A stretch of 64,000 nt of DNA. Source: CAUPWF01 sp036656615 (lineage in GTDB: Bacteria; Bacillota; Clostridia; Lachnospirales; Lachnospiraceae). The position numbers and the translations under genes are program-made. This document shows positions 7,048 through 15,813 of this stretch, in pieces. The stretch covers positions 124,001 to 188,000 of the forward strand of contig JAVXHY010000001.1 of NCBI GenBank assembly GCA_036656615.1, written 5' to 3'. The stretch's first letter is position 1, and every line of letters starts with the position of its first letter. The notes under the pieces are model-generated. The model saw only the letters and a list, made by a program, of their open reading frames with translations. It was not told the origin of the DNA and ran no database searches.

Positions 7048-9366
7048 CTACTTTATCAGTGCAATCTTTAGAACCTCATTCATGTGTTCAACCAAAATGA
7101 TTTCTAAGCCTTTGGTGACTTCTTGCGATATTTCCTCTACATCTCGTTTATTTTCAAGTGGTACTAGAACTGTTTTAATTCCTGCATTTTTAGCTGCCAG
7201 CATCTTTTCTTTTAATCCACCGATTGGAAGTACGCGCCCACGCAATGTGATTTCCCCTGTCATTGCTACATCTGCCCTTACCTTATGTCCAGTAATTGCA
7301 GAAATCATTGCAGTTGCCATTGTAATTCCAGCCGAAGGACCATCCTTTGGTACTGCACCTTCCGGTATATGGATATGGATATCATGTTTTTCAAAGAATT
7401 TTTCTGCGATGTTATAGTCCTTACTTATGGAGCGAATATAGCTAATACCCGTTCTTGCAGATTCCTTCATCACATCTCCTAGCTGACCTGTTAGTAATAT
7501 TTCCCCTTTACCTGGCATGATATTCACTTCTATTTGAAGGGTATCACCACCTACGCTAGTCCAGGCTAGTCCACGTACAATTCCTACTTCATCTGACAAA
7601 TTTGCCATTTGATAAGTATAACGTTCTTTACCTAGATATTTTGCCAAATTATTTTCTGTTACACGAACCTTGCTTTTCTTTAATTCCAGAATTTCTTTGG
7701 CTGCTTTGCGGCAAATCTCTCCGATTTTTCGTTCCAGCTGTCTTACACCTGCTTCTTTTGTATAATTTCGAGATATTTTCCATATGGCACCCTTGCTAAT
7801 GCTTAGCTGTTTGTTATTTAATCCATGTTTTTTTAACTGCTTTGGTATTAAATGTTCCAATGCAATATGCAGCTTCTCATTATCTGTATAACTACTGATT
7901 TCTATAATTTCCATACGATCAATCAGAGGTCTTGGTATTGTCTGCAAGGTATTAGCTGTTGTAATAAATAATACTTCTGACAAATCTAGTGGCACTTCTA
8001 AATAATGATCTCTAAATTTCTTATTTTGTTCACTGTCTAATACTTCTAAAAGTGCAGAAAACGTATCACCTTTATAGTCCGAGCTTATTTTATCTATTTC
8101 ATCTAATAACATTAATGGATTCTTGACTCCTGCTGTTTTAATTCCATCTGCAATTCGTCCGGGCATCGCTCCAACATAAGTCTTTCTATGTCCTCGTATT
8201 TCAGCCTCATCTCTCACTCCACCAAGGGATATCCTTACATATGGCTTCTTCAATGCCCTTGCAAGAGATTTAGCAATGGATGTTTTTCCGGTTCCCGGTG
8301 GTCCTACCAAGCAAAGAATCGGACTGTCACCTTTTTTTGTCAGCACTCGCACCGCTAGAAATTCCAGTACCCGCTCCTTTACCTGTTCTAATCCATAATG
8401 ATCTGCCTCTAATACATCTTTTGCATACTTGATGTCATCATGATCTGCCTCTACTTTATCCCATGGCATATCCAGCATGGTTTCTATATACGTTCTAGTC
8501 ACACTATTTTCCGCAGAAATATTAGTTCCACTCTTAAATCGATTAATTTCCTTTTGAATCTTTTCTTTGACTTCATCTGGTGCTTCAAGCTTGTCCACTG
8601 CTTTTTGAAATTCTTCTGCATCTGTAATGGTTGTATCCTCACCTAATTCTTCTCTTATAAATTTCAATTGCTCTCTAAGAATATATTCCTTTTGGTTTTT
8701 GTCTACTCGTTCCTTTACTTTATGTTGAATTTCTTCTTTTATATTAATTACCTGAATCTCACTTACAAGCTTAACCGATAGGAACTCATAACGTTTCCAC
8801 ATATCTACTTCATTTAGGAGTTTTTGCAATTCCTCATAGTGGATTGGAATATTTGCCGATATCTGATCTACCAATCGCCTGATATCTTTAATTTCTACAA
8901 TATGTCTTGTAGTATCTATATTGATCTTTGGATTTTTTGCCGCATAATCTAGATATACTTCCTTTAATCCTCGAATCATTGCATCCATATTTAAGTCATC
9001 CTGTATTTCATCAAAAGACTCTTCTATCTCTCTTACATGTGCAAGCAAATAAGAATCTGCATCTTCCACTTCTTCTAAATGTGCTCTGGCTTTTCCCATA
9101 ACCAACACACGCAGCACTTGTTGAGGCAATTTAATTACCTGTTTAATTTCCCCAATTGTTCCCATTTCATATAGATCTTCTTGCCCTGGATTATCCTCAT
9201 CCATATCTTTTTGAGTCACTAAGAAAACCTGCTGTTCCTTTTGCATAGCTTCCTGTACCGCTTGTATGGATTTTTCCCTACTTACATCAAAATGTATAAT
9301 CATTTCCGGTAATATAGTCATCCCGCGCAATGCTACCATTGGCATTGTATTTATCTGCTCACTCAT
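7048..9366 (-). CDS. lon: ATP-dependent protease Lon
   Basis: A 772-residue cytoplasmic AAA+ serine protease that degrades misfolded and short-lived regulatory proteins. The N-terminal LON substrate-binding domain (about 5-200) leads through coiled coil (about 215-265) to the AAA+ domain with Walker A GPPGTGKT (355-362) and Walker B PLMLLDEIDK. The protease domain has the Ser/Lys dyad in PKDGPSAG (Ser678) and GGLKEK (Lys721). The length is typical of bacterial LonA and the start is preceded by a good AGGAG. It sits in the tig-clpP-clpX-lon-engB order. A G/C-rich hairpin separates it from clpX. I see no CIRCE or CtsR site directly upstream. Confidence 0.98.
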   Translation of the reverse strand: MSEQINTMPMVALRGMTILPEMIIHFDVSREKSIQAVQEAMQKEQQVFLVTQKDMDEDNPGQEDLYEMGTIGEIKQVIKLPQQVLRVLVMGKARAHLEEVEDADSYLLAHVREIEESFDEIQDDLNMDAMIRGLKEVYLDYAAKNPKINIDTTRHIVEIKDIRRLVDQISANIPIHYEELQKLLNEVDMWKRYEFLSVKLVSEIQVINIKEEIQHKVKERVDKNQKEYILREQLKFIREELGEDTTITDAEEFQKAVDKLEAPDEVKEKIQKEINRFKSGTNISAENSVTRTYIETMLDMPWDKVEADHDDIKYAKDVLEADHYGLEQVKERVLEFLAVRVLTKKGDSPILCLVGPPGTGKTSIAKSLARALKKPYVRISLGGVRDEAEIRGHRKTYVGAMPGRIADGIKTAGVKNPLMLLDEIDKISSDYKGDTFSALLEVLDSEQNKKFRDHYLEVPLDLSEVLFITTANTLQTIPRPLIDRMEIIEISSYTDNEKLHIALEHLIPKQLKKHGLNNKQLSISKGAIWKISRNYTKEAGVRQLERKIGEICRKAAKEILELKKSKVRVTENNLAKYLGKERYTYQMANLSDEVGIVRGLAWTSVGGDTLQIEVNIMPGKGEILLTGQLGDVMKESARTGISYIRSISKDYNIAEKFFEKHDIHIHIPEGAVPKDGPSAGITMATAMISAITGHKVRADVAMTGEITLRGRVLPIGGLKEKMLAAKNAGIKTVLVPLENKRDVEEISQEVTKGLEIILVEHMNEVLKIALIK

Positions 9367-9386
9367 TTTATCCTCCTAGCATGAAA

Positions 9387-9421
9387 GGCGGGGCACATGG
9401 TTTCCCATTTGCACCCGCCCC
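9387..9421 (-). other. GC-rich intergenic hairpin between clpX and lon
   Basis: GGCGGGGCACATGG pairs imperfectly with a CCATTTGCACCCGCC-like arm around a TTT loop. There is no U-run after it on the minus strand, so it is not a classical terminator. It may act as a processing site or attenuator that sets the clpX to lon ratio. The structure is seen; the role is inferred. Confidence 0.45.
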
Positions 9422-9426
9422 AACTA

Positions 9427-10704
9427 TTATGCACTTTCAGATGTGACTTCTCGTCTTTTATCTGTATTATCTTTGGTGTAATGGTATACTGGTTCCCCAA
9501 TTCCATTTACAACATCCTTTGTAATCCTACAGGATTCTATTGTTTCATCCGATGGTGTGGTAAACATAATATCCATCATACTTTTTTCCATAATGGCTCT
9601 TAATCCCCTGGCTCCAGTCTTCCTAGCCAAAGAAATCTCTGCTATAGCCTCTAACGCATCTCCATCAAACTGTAAATCCACGCCATCCATTTCCAATAAT
9701 TTCTGGTACTGCTTTACAATGGCACTTCTTGGCTCAGTCAAGATTTGAATTAAAGCCTCTTTGTCCAGTAAATCTAAAGATACTGTTACTGGTACACGTC
9801 CAACCAATTCTGGAATCAAACCATATTTTACAAAATCCTGTGGGAGTGCATGGCGTAATAGTTCTCCTACATCCTGTTCATGTTTTGATGCTATCTCCGC
9901 TTTAAATCCAATGGATTTTTTGTCAATTCTTGTCTCAATTATCTTATCAATTCCTTCAAATGCTCCCCCACATATAAATAAAATATTTGTGGTATCAATC
10001 TGAATTAATTCCTGATGTGGATGTTTTCTTCCCCCTTGTGGTGGAACAGAAGCAACGGTACCCTCGATGATCTTCAATAGTGCCTGCTGAACTCCTTCTC
10101 CTGATACATCTCTTGTAATGGAAGGGTTTTCAGATTTTCTAGTTATTTTGTCTATTTCATCTATATAAATAATTCCATGCTCTGCTCGTTCTACATCACC
10201 ATCCGCAGCCTGAATAATTTTCAAAAGAATATTTTCAACATCTTCTCCAACATAACCAGCCTCTGTTAAAGCAGTTGCATCCGCAATTGCAAAAGGCACA
10301 TTTAATATCTTAGCAAGTGTCTGAGCCAACAAGGTCTTACCACAACCAGTGGGTCCCAGCATCAGAATGTTGCTTTTTTGTAACTCCACTCCCAAATCTT
10401 TATCTGCCATAATTCGTTTATAGTGATTATAAACTGCAACTGACAATACTTTTTTTGCCTCTGCCTGGCCAATCACATACTCATCCAAAAAGCTTTTTAT
10501 TTCTTCGGGCTTTAAAAGATTAATATCCTCGAATACAGTATCTTCATCATAATCTAATTCTTCTTCCATAATTTCAGCACATACATCAATACACTCATCG
10601 CAAATATATGCTCCATTTGGACCTGCAATTAATTTTCTTACCTGTGCCTGTGTTTTATTACAAAAGGAACACCTCACTGCATCATCATTCATTTTTCCTG
10701 CCAT
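9427..10704 (-). CDS. clpX: ClpX unfoldase of the ClpXP protease
   Basis: A 425-residue AAA+ ATPase that recognises, unfolds and feeds substrates to ClpP. The N-terminal zinc domain has C-x2-C and C-x2-C (Cys12, Cys15, Cys35, Cys38). Walker A is GPTGCGKT (117-124) and Walker B is IIYIDEIDK. The GYVGEDVE pore loop and the IGF motif that docks onto ClpP (KKSIGFKAEI) are present. Sensor-2 is in GARGLRAIME. The gene follows clpP by 67 bases that contain a stem-loop. Length and motifs are canonical. Confidence 0.98.
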   Translation of the reverse strand: MAGKMNDDAVRCSFCNKTQAQVRKLIAGPNGAYICDECIDVCAEIMEEELDYDEDTVFEDINLLKPEEIKSFLDEYVIGQAEAKKVLSVAVYNHYKRIMADKDLGVELQKSNILMLGPTGCGKTLLAQTLAKILNVPFAIADATALTEAGYVGEDVENILLKIIQAADGDVERAEHGIIYIDEIDKITRKSENPSITRDVSGEGVQQALLKIIEGTVASVPPQGGRKHPHQELIQIDTTNILFICGGAFEGIDKIIETRIDKKSIGFKAEIASKHEQDVGELLRHALPQDFVKYGLIPELVGRVPVTVSLDLLDKEALIQILTEPRSAIVKQYQKLLEMDGVDLQFDGDALEAIAEISLARKTGARGLRAIMEKSMMDIMFTTPSDETIESCRITKDVVNGIGEPVYHYTKDNTDKRREVTSESA

Positions 10705-10729
10705 ACTCTCACCTCACTTCTTACACTGA

Positions 10730-10765
10730 AAGGGGATGTTCTTAGATATGAATGAACAGCCCCTT
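10730..10765 (-). other. Intergenic stem-loop between clpP and clpX
   Basis: AAGGGGATGTTC and GAACAGCCCCTT form a 12-bp stem with one mismatch and a 12-base loop. The minus strand lacks a U-run downstream, so a processing or attenuation element is more likely than a full terminator. Confidence 0.45.
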
Positions 10766-10771
10766 ATCTTT

Positions 10772-11353
10772 TTAACGATTGGTAATTACTTCATCAATCA
10801 AACCATATGCACAAGCTTCCTCTGCTGTCATATAATTATCTCTATCTGTATCACGAGAAATTTCTTCTAATGATTTTCCCGTATTATCTGCAAGTATTTG
10901 ATTCAACCTTTTACGTATAGCTAAAATATGTTCTGCAGCAATCTGGAGCTCTGTTGCCTGTCCTTGTGCTCCACCTGATGGCTGATGAATCATGACTTCT
11001 GCATTAGGAAGTGCAAAACGTTTGCCTTTTTTTCCGCCTGCCAGTAAGAAAGATCCCATACTTGCAGCCATCCCAATACAATTTGTAGATACATCACATT
11101 TGATAAACTGCATGGTATCATAAATAGCCATTCCGGCTGTTACCGAACCACCTGGACTATTGATATATAAATGGATATCTTTTTCCGGATCCTCAGCTTC
11201 TAAGAACAGCAATTGTGCTACAATAACGCTTGCAGCTACATCCGTAACTTCTTCACCTAAAAATATAATTCGTTCTTTTAATAATCTTGAATAAATGTCG
11301 TAAGAGCGTTCTCCACGGCTTGTTTGTTCAATGACATAAGGTACTAAGCTCAT
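10772..11353 (-). CDS. clpP: ClpP protease subunit
   Basis: A 193-residue serine protease subunit that forms the tetradecameric barrel used by ClpX and other Clp ATPases. The catalytic triad is visible: Ser98 in GMAASMGSF, His123 in MIHQP and Asp172 in TDRDNYM. The N-terminus MSLVPYVIEQTSRGERSYDIYS is the axial-loop region of housekeeping ClpP. It follows tig by 25 bases and precedes clpX, the standard bacterial order. Nothing is missing or unusual. Confidence 0.98.
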   Translation of the reverse strand: MSLVPYVIEQTSRGERSYDIYSRLLKERIIFLGEEVTDVAASVIVAQLLFLEAEDPEKDIHLYINSPGGSVTAGMAIYDTMQFIKCDVSTNCIGMAASMGSFLLAGGKKGKRFALPNAEVMIHQPSGGAQGQATELQIAAEHILAIRKRLNQILADNTGKSLEEISRDTDRDNYMTAEEACAYGLIDEVITNR

Positions 11354-11378
11354 TTTCTTTCCTCCTACTATTTATAAT

Positions 11379-12665
11379 CTATGCTTCTACTGCTGCATCT
11401 GCTACAAATGTAACTGCATCTTGAACAGCTATATCAAGTTTCATTTGTTTCTTTTCACTCTCACCAATCAATTCTTTTATCTTATCAACTTCCATCTGAT
11501 ATGCTTCAGCCATTTTTGCAATTTCTGCATCTACTTTATCTTCTGATACTTCAATATTTTCTGCATGAACAATAGCTTCTAGAACCAATCTAGTCTGAAT
11601 TCTTTTAATAGCCTGTGGTTTGAATTCTTCCAACATCTTTTCAGCTGTCATTCCAGTATATTGGAAATATTGTTCTGCTGATAATCCCTGTTGTTGAATT
11701 CTTTGTGCAAAGTCTTCTGCCATTTGTTTTACTTGTGATTCCACCATTGGTTCTGGAATATCCATGGAAGCATTTTCAATGATTTTCTCAATCACTTTTT
11801 CTTCTTTTTTGTTCTTATTTTCTTTTTCTTTTCGTTCTTTGATTTTAGCCTCAACATCTGCTTTATATTCATCTAATGTATCAAATTCAGAAACTTCTGC
11901 AGCAAATTCATCATCTACCTCTGGAAGTTCTTTTGTTTTTATTTCATGTAATGTACAATGGAAAACTGCTTCTTTTCCTTTTAAATCTTCTGAATGATAG
12001 TCTTCTGGGAAGGTAACTGTTACTTCAACGCTTTGTTCTGCCTGTACACCAATTAATTGTGCTTCAAATCCTGGAATAAAAGAATTAGAACCAATTACTA
12101 ATGGGTAATTCTCGCCTTTTCCGCCTTCAAATGCCACACCATCCACAAATCCTTCAAAATCCAAAACCACTTCATCTCCATCTTGAACAGGACGGTCTTC
12201 TACTACGATAGTTCTTGCATTCTTCTCTTGTTCTTTTTTGATTTCTTGATTGATTTCTTCTTCAGTTACTTCATTAGAAGCTTTTTCTACTTCGATTTCT
12301 TTGTATTGACCAAGAGTAACTTCTGGTTTAATTGCTACTTCTGCGGTAAAAATAAAAGGCTTTCCTTTTTCAATCTGAACAATATCTACCGTTGGCTGAG
12401 ATACGATTTCCAACTCACATTCATCGTAAGCTTTACCATAAGCTTCAGGAATCAATGTATTAGCAGCTTCATCATAAAAGATTTCTACTCCATACATTTT
12501 CTCTATCATTGCACGAGGGACTTTCCCTTTTCGAAATCCAGGAACGTTTATCTTTCCTTTTTGTTTCATATAAGCACCCTGAATTGCTTTTTCTAACTCT
12601 TCAGCAGAAGCTTCAATGGTAAGCTTTGCCATGTTTTTCTCTAATTTTTCTACTTGTAAACTCAT
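11379..12665 (-). CDS. tig: Trigger factor
   Basis: A 428-residue ribosome-associated chaperone and peptidyl-prolyl isomerase. The N-terminal ribosome-binding domain has the signature GFRKGKVPR (43-51). A central FKBP-type PPIase domain (about 150-245, VQDGDEVVLDFEGFVDG) is followed by the helical, acidic/lysine-rich substrate-cradle domain. The start is preceded by AAGGAGGAAACAATAA. It is the first gene of the tig-clpP-clpX-lon-engB cluster, so nascent-chain folding and degradation are coupled in one locus. Confidence 0.97.
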   Translation of the reverse strand: MSLQVEKLEKNMAKLTIEASAEELEKAIQGAYMKQKGKINVPGFRKGKVPRAMIEKMYGVEIFYDEAANTLIPEAYGKAYDECELEIVSQPTVDIVQIEKGKPFIFTAEVAIKPEVTLGQYKEIEVEKASNEVTEEEINQEIKKEQEKNARTIVVEDRPVQDGDEVVLDFEGFVDGVAFEGGKGENYPLVIGSNSFIPGFEAQLIGVQAEQSVEVTVTFPEDYHSEDLKGKEAVFHCTLHEIKTKELPEVDDEFAAEVSEFDTLDEYKADVEAKIKERKEKENKNKKEEKVIEKIIENASMDIPEPMVESQVKQMAEDFAQRIQQQGLSAEQYFQYTGMTAEKMLEEFKPQAIKRIQTRLVLEAIVHAENIEVSEDKVDAEIAKMAEAYQMEVDKIKELIGESEKKQMKLDIAVQDAVTFVADAAVEA

Positions 12666-12755
12666 TTATTGTTTCCTCCTTAATATATGTGAAATCTTAT
12701 TATTTTTATACATTCACAGTCATTGAAATAGTATATCACAATCCCCTGTAAATTT

Positions 12756-13433
12756 CTAGTCTTGAATTTTATCCAAATGCAGGATTTGAAGAATAAATGA
12801 AGAAAGTTCTTCTTCTTTTATCATAAATGCCTTGCCATCCTCTTTTGTAACATGAAATACAAAGGTTTCCTTCTCCTGAAATTTCATATTATCATAGGAA
12901 GTAACTAGAAGCTGGTATGCGTGATCCACAAATTCCTTTTCCATTTGTTGCGTAATCTCATCTTCTGTACCTTTATATTCACCATTTTTTGCCTTTGTTA
13001 CCAACTTTTCTGACTCTGTTTTCACTGCAGCCTGAAATGTCTGAAATACATCTGCTGGCTGCATTTCCACTTTTACCTCATATAGAGATTTATTGATTTT
13101 ATCCGCTTGTTTTACTTCATACTTTAAATCTTTAAAAATCCGTTTACATACCTGGGTATATTTTGATTTTAATTGATCGTCTACCTGTACTCCGGATATT
13201 AAGGTCTGATCTACAAAGCTTGCAATGCGTTCCTCATACTGAGTCTTTAATTCCTTTTCCGTAACGCCTTCCATTCGGTCTTTTGCTTCCTTAACATCCC
13301 CTTTTAAATTCTGGTCAAGGACTGCTTCTGTATACCCAGCAGCATCAAATCCTCCTATCATTTTACAGCCGGTCAACGATAAAATTAAACACAATGCCAC
13401 AATAACCGTAAGTTTCTTTTTCATCTTTACCAT
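12756..13433 (-). CDS. Predicted lipoprotein of unknown function
   Basis: A 225-residue protein with a type II signal peptide: basic start, hydrophobic core VIVALCLILS and lipobox LTGC (Cys23). The mature part is charged and mostly helical, with many Lys/Glu residues; a TQPAD/MQPADVFQTF segment lies near the middle. I choose the start at 13433 because AAGGAG sits 6 bases upstream; longer in-frame starts lack one. It begins 10 bases after the DJ-1/PfpI gene and is probably in one operon with it. No enzymatic motif is recognisable. It resembles extracytoplasmic lipoproteins of Clostridia whose roles are unassigned. Confidence 0.8.
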   Translation of the reverse strand: MVKMKKKLTVIVALCLILSLTGCKMIGGFDAAGYTEAVLDQNLKGDVKEAKDRMEGVTEKELKTQYEERIASFVDQTLISGVQVDDQLKSKYTQVCKRIFKDLKYEVKQADKINKSLYEVKVEMQPADVFQTFQAAVKTESEKLVTKAKNGEYKGTEDEITQQMEKEFVDHAYQLLVTSYDNMKFQEKETFVFHVTKEDGKAFMIKEEELSSFILQILHLDKIQD

Positions 13434-13443
13434 ATCATTCTCC

Positions 13444-13995
13444 TTATGATTGAAATACAATCGCCTTTCTCAATTTCTCTGCTTCCTCTTTTCCCTTCAG
13501 TATTTCAATCAGTGTCAATGCAAATGGTATTGCAGTTCCCATTCCTCTGCTTGTAATAATATGCCCATCTCTAACTACTGGTTCTTCAGAAATCAATGCA
13601 CCCTTTAATCTATGCTCCATGCCTGGAAAGCATGTTGCCTTTTTGTTCTGTAAATAACCATAATCACCAAAAATTGTTGGTGCCGCACAGATTGCCGCAA
13701 TCCATCTTTGATTATTATTCCATTTGTCTAAAAGTATCTTTAGTTTCTCATGAGCTCCTAAATATGTAGTTCCTGGCATTCCTCCTGGTAATATAAGCAT
13801 TCCATTGGAAATAAATTCCTGCTCTTCAAATAATGTATTTGCACAAATATCAATTCCATGTGCTCCATGGACTACCAGTTTCTCAGTCATAGACACCATA
13901 GACACCTCTACTTCTGCCCGTCTTAATAAATCAATGACTGTAATGCCTTCTACTTCTTCAAATCCATCTGCCAAAAAAATATATGCTTTCTTCAT
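13444..13995 (-). CDS. DJ-1/PfpI-family protein
   Basis: A 183-residue member of the DJ-1/PfpI superfamily, whose members act as deglycases, glyoxalases, chaperones or redox sensors. The nucleophile elbow is IAAICAAPTIFG with Cys103, and the conserved acidic residue lies in FLADGFEEVEG. The start at 13995 has GGAG 10 bases upstream. The alternative start at 14070 would add a hydrophobic extension but overlaps the region of repeated TTGTTGC motifs. It is co-oriented with the downstream lipoprotein gene (10-base gap) and divergent from an XRE regulator, which may control it. Substrate is unknown. Confidence 0.9.
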   Translation of the reverse strand: MKKAYIFLADGFEEVEGITVIDLLRRAEVEVSMVSMTEKLVVHGAHGIDICANTLFEEQEFISNGMLILPGGMPGTTYLGAHEKLKILLDKWNNNQRWIAAICAAPTIFGDYGYLQNKKATCFPGMEHRLKGALISEEPVVRDGHIITSRGMGTAIPFALTLIEILKGKEEAEKLRKAIVFQS

Positions 13996-14062
13996 CTTTA
14001 TCTCTACTCCTTTAAATCTACTATATATTATCAAAACACCACTAAAAAAGCAAATCTCATTT

Positions 14063-14106
14063 AGCAACATATTGTTGCTCTTCTCGTTTTTGTTGCGTTT
14101 TGTTGC
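14063..14106. promoter_or_regulatory. TTGTTGC repeat cluster in the DJ-1/XRE divergent region
   Basis: AGCAACA (14063-14069) and TGTTGCT (14073-14079) form a perfect inverted repeat with a 3-base spacer. Two more TTGTTGC copies follow at 14090-14096 and 14100-14106, spaced 10 bases (one helical turn). The cluster lies between the divergent DJ-1 and XRE genes and looks like an operator for the XRE protein; this is inferred. Confidence 0.5.
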
Positions 14107-14173
14107 ATAATTATCTATTTATAAGGGAACATGATAAAATATCGGATATGTAAAGTAAAGGGAGGATGAGAGG

Positions 14174-14554
14174 ATGTCCAATATCCAGTTAGCAAATAAT
14201 TTAAGAGTACTTAGAAAATTAAACAAGTTGACTCAAACTCATTTAAGCACACTACTCAATATTTCCAGACAAGCTTATTCCAATTACGAAAACAGTAAGC
14301 GTACACCTGATTTGGATTCCTTAATACGTTTATCCCAAATATATCAGATATCTTTAGATCAATTAGTTAATCAGCACATTGGTCAAGCTATTTCCGAAAA
14401 CAAAGGTCCCTATCTTCCAGGTATTAATATTGCCACAGGAGATACACTCTATCTCACACCAGAGGAAACAGATCTTCTAGTGGATTTTAGAAATACCTCC
14501 TCGGAAAATCGCAAAATAATGAAAAACTTCTTAAAAGCCCAGATAAAAAAGTAA
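14174..14554 (+). CDS. XRE-family helix-turn-helix regulator
   Basis: A 126-residue DNA-binding protein. Residues about 5-62 form a Cro/CI-type HTH (LRVLRKLNKLTQTHLSTLLNISRQAYSNYENSKRTPDLDSL). The C-terminal half is short, with LTPEETDLLVDFRNTSSENRKIMKNFL, a segment common in Firmicutes XRE regulators that follows the HTH. A strong GGGAGGATGAGAGG ribosome binding site precedes the ATG. It is divergent from the DJ-1/lipoprotein genes, with a cluster of TTGTTGC repeats between. It probably regulates itself and those genes. The signal is unknown. Confidence 0.88.
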   Translation: MSNIQLANNLRVLRKLNKLTQTHLSTLLNISRQAYSNYENSKRTPDLDSLIRLSQIYQISLDQLVNQHIGQAISENKGPYLPGINIATGDTLYLTPEETDLLVDFRNTSSENRKIMKNFLKAQIKK

Positions 14555-14588
14555 CCCAGGTCTTATTTTCCTACGTTACTTTTTTTAT
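14549..14588. terminator. Terminator after the XRE regulator
   Basis: AAGTAAC and GTTACTT form a 7-bp stem followed by a T-run (TTTTTTTATTTT). It starts within the stop region of the XRE gene and may also serve the convergent aspartokinase operon. Confidence 0.7.
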
Positions 14589-14593
14589 TTTCC

Positions 14594-15802
14594 TTACTCG
14601 CCTAATCCAAAACCATCATGAACACCTATCATGGCACGGTCAATATCATTTTCATCTATCAAAACAGTAATGCGGATTTCAGATGTCGAAATCATATTAA
14701 TATTTACACCACAGTTAAATAACGACTCAAACATTTTGGCAGCTACACCTGGATTGCTCATCATGCCTGCTCCAACAATCGAGATTTTAGCCACATTTTC
14801 CTGATGCTTAATCTCTTGTATGGTCAGCTCTTCTTTGTTTTCCTCTAATACACCTAAGGCCTCCTCTACTTGGTCTTGGGCAACTGTAAAAGAAATATCT
14901 TTGGAACCTTCACGTCCCACAGATTGTAAAATAATGTCAACATTTATGTTTTTCTTCGCAAGGGTATTAAAAATTCTAAATGCCACACCAGGTCTGTCTT
15001 CTACACCAATCACTGATATTCTTGCCGTGTTTTTATCAGCAGCTACTCCGCTTATTAACATCTTCTCCATTTTGACTACCTCCTTGACTATGGTTCCTTC
15101 TTCTTTATTTAAACTAGAACGTACGATTAGTTTTACACCATATTTTTTCGCCATTTCTACGGAACGATTGTGTAACACCTTAGCTCCAAGTGTAGCAAGC
15201 TCTAACATTTCATCGTACGTAATTGCATCCATTTTCTTGGCATTTTTGACAATTCTTGGATCTGCTGTATAGATACCATTTACATCGGTATATATTTCAC
15301 ACACATCTGCATGAAGAACTGCCGCAAGTGCAACAGCGGATGTATCCGATCCACCTCGTCCCAAAGTTACATAATCATCATATTTATTAATTCCTTGAAA
15401 TCCTGTTACAATTACAATTTTCTTCGAATCTAGTTCATGTCTAATTCTTTCCACATCCACACGCTTAAATCTAGCATTTCCATAATGGGAAGTTGCATGC
15501 ATAGACACCTGATAGGCATTCAAAGATACCGCAGGTACTCCCAAAGCATTCATGGCCATTGCCATTAATGATACTGATATCTGCTCCCCAGTAGTAAGCA
15601 GCATATCTAATTCCCGCTTGGTTGCATTTGGATTGATTTCCCTGGCTTTTTCCAGCAACTCATCTGTTGTATCTCCCATAGCCGAAAGTACAACTACTAC
15701 TTCATTTCCATTTTTGTATTCTTCTATACATCGATTAGCAACATTGTATATCCTATCCTTGTCAGCTACCGAGCTTCCACCAAATTTTTTTACTATTAAC
15801 AT
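14594..15802 (-). CDS. lysC: Aspartate kinase
   Basis: A 402-residue enzyme phosphorylating aspartate, the first step to lysine, threonine and methionine. The N-terminal amino-acid-kinase domain starts with KKFGGSSVADKDRI and contains the TTGEQISVSLMA and GFQGINKYDDYVTLGRGGSDTSA blocks. Two ACT domains follow (about 265-335 and 345-400; KISIVGAGMMSNPGVAAKMFESL), which bind the feedback amino acid. The start at 15802 has AGGAGG upstream; a longer frame exists but begins inside that site. It lies 11 bases after the ApgM-type gene and ends an operon with prfB, the ACT protein and apgM. Feedback class (Lys or Thr) cannot be told by eye; lysC is the generic symbol. Confidence 0.95.
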   Translation of the reverse strand: MLIVKKFGGSSVADKDRIYNVANRCIEEYKNGNEVVVVLSAMGDTTDELLEKAREINPNATKRELDMLLTTGEQISVSLMAMAMNALGVPAVSLNAYQVSMHATSHYGNARFKRVDVERIRHELDSKKIVIVTGFQGINKYDDYVTLGRGGSDTSAVALAAVLHADVCEIYTDVNGIYTADPRIVKNAKKMDAITYDEMLELATLGAKVLHNRSVEMAKKYGVKLIVRSSLNKEEGTIVKEVVKMEKMLISGVAADKNTARISVIGVEDRPGVAFRIFNTLAKKNINVDIILQSVGREGSKDISFTVAQDQVEEALGVLEENKEELTIQEIKHQENVAKISIVGAGMMSNPGVAAKMFESLFNCGVNINMISTSEIRITVLIDENDIDRAMIGVHDGFGLGE

Positions 15803-15813
15803 ACATCTTCCTC

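Noticed and set aside
12183..12596. Phe/Ser-rich open frame opposite tig
   Set aside because: Composition is that expected of the complement of a Lys/Glu-rich gene; no start signal.
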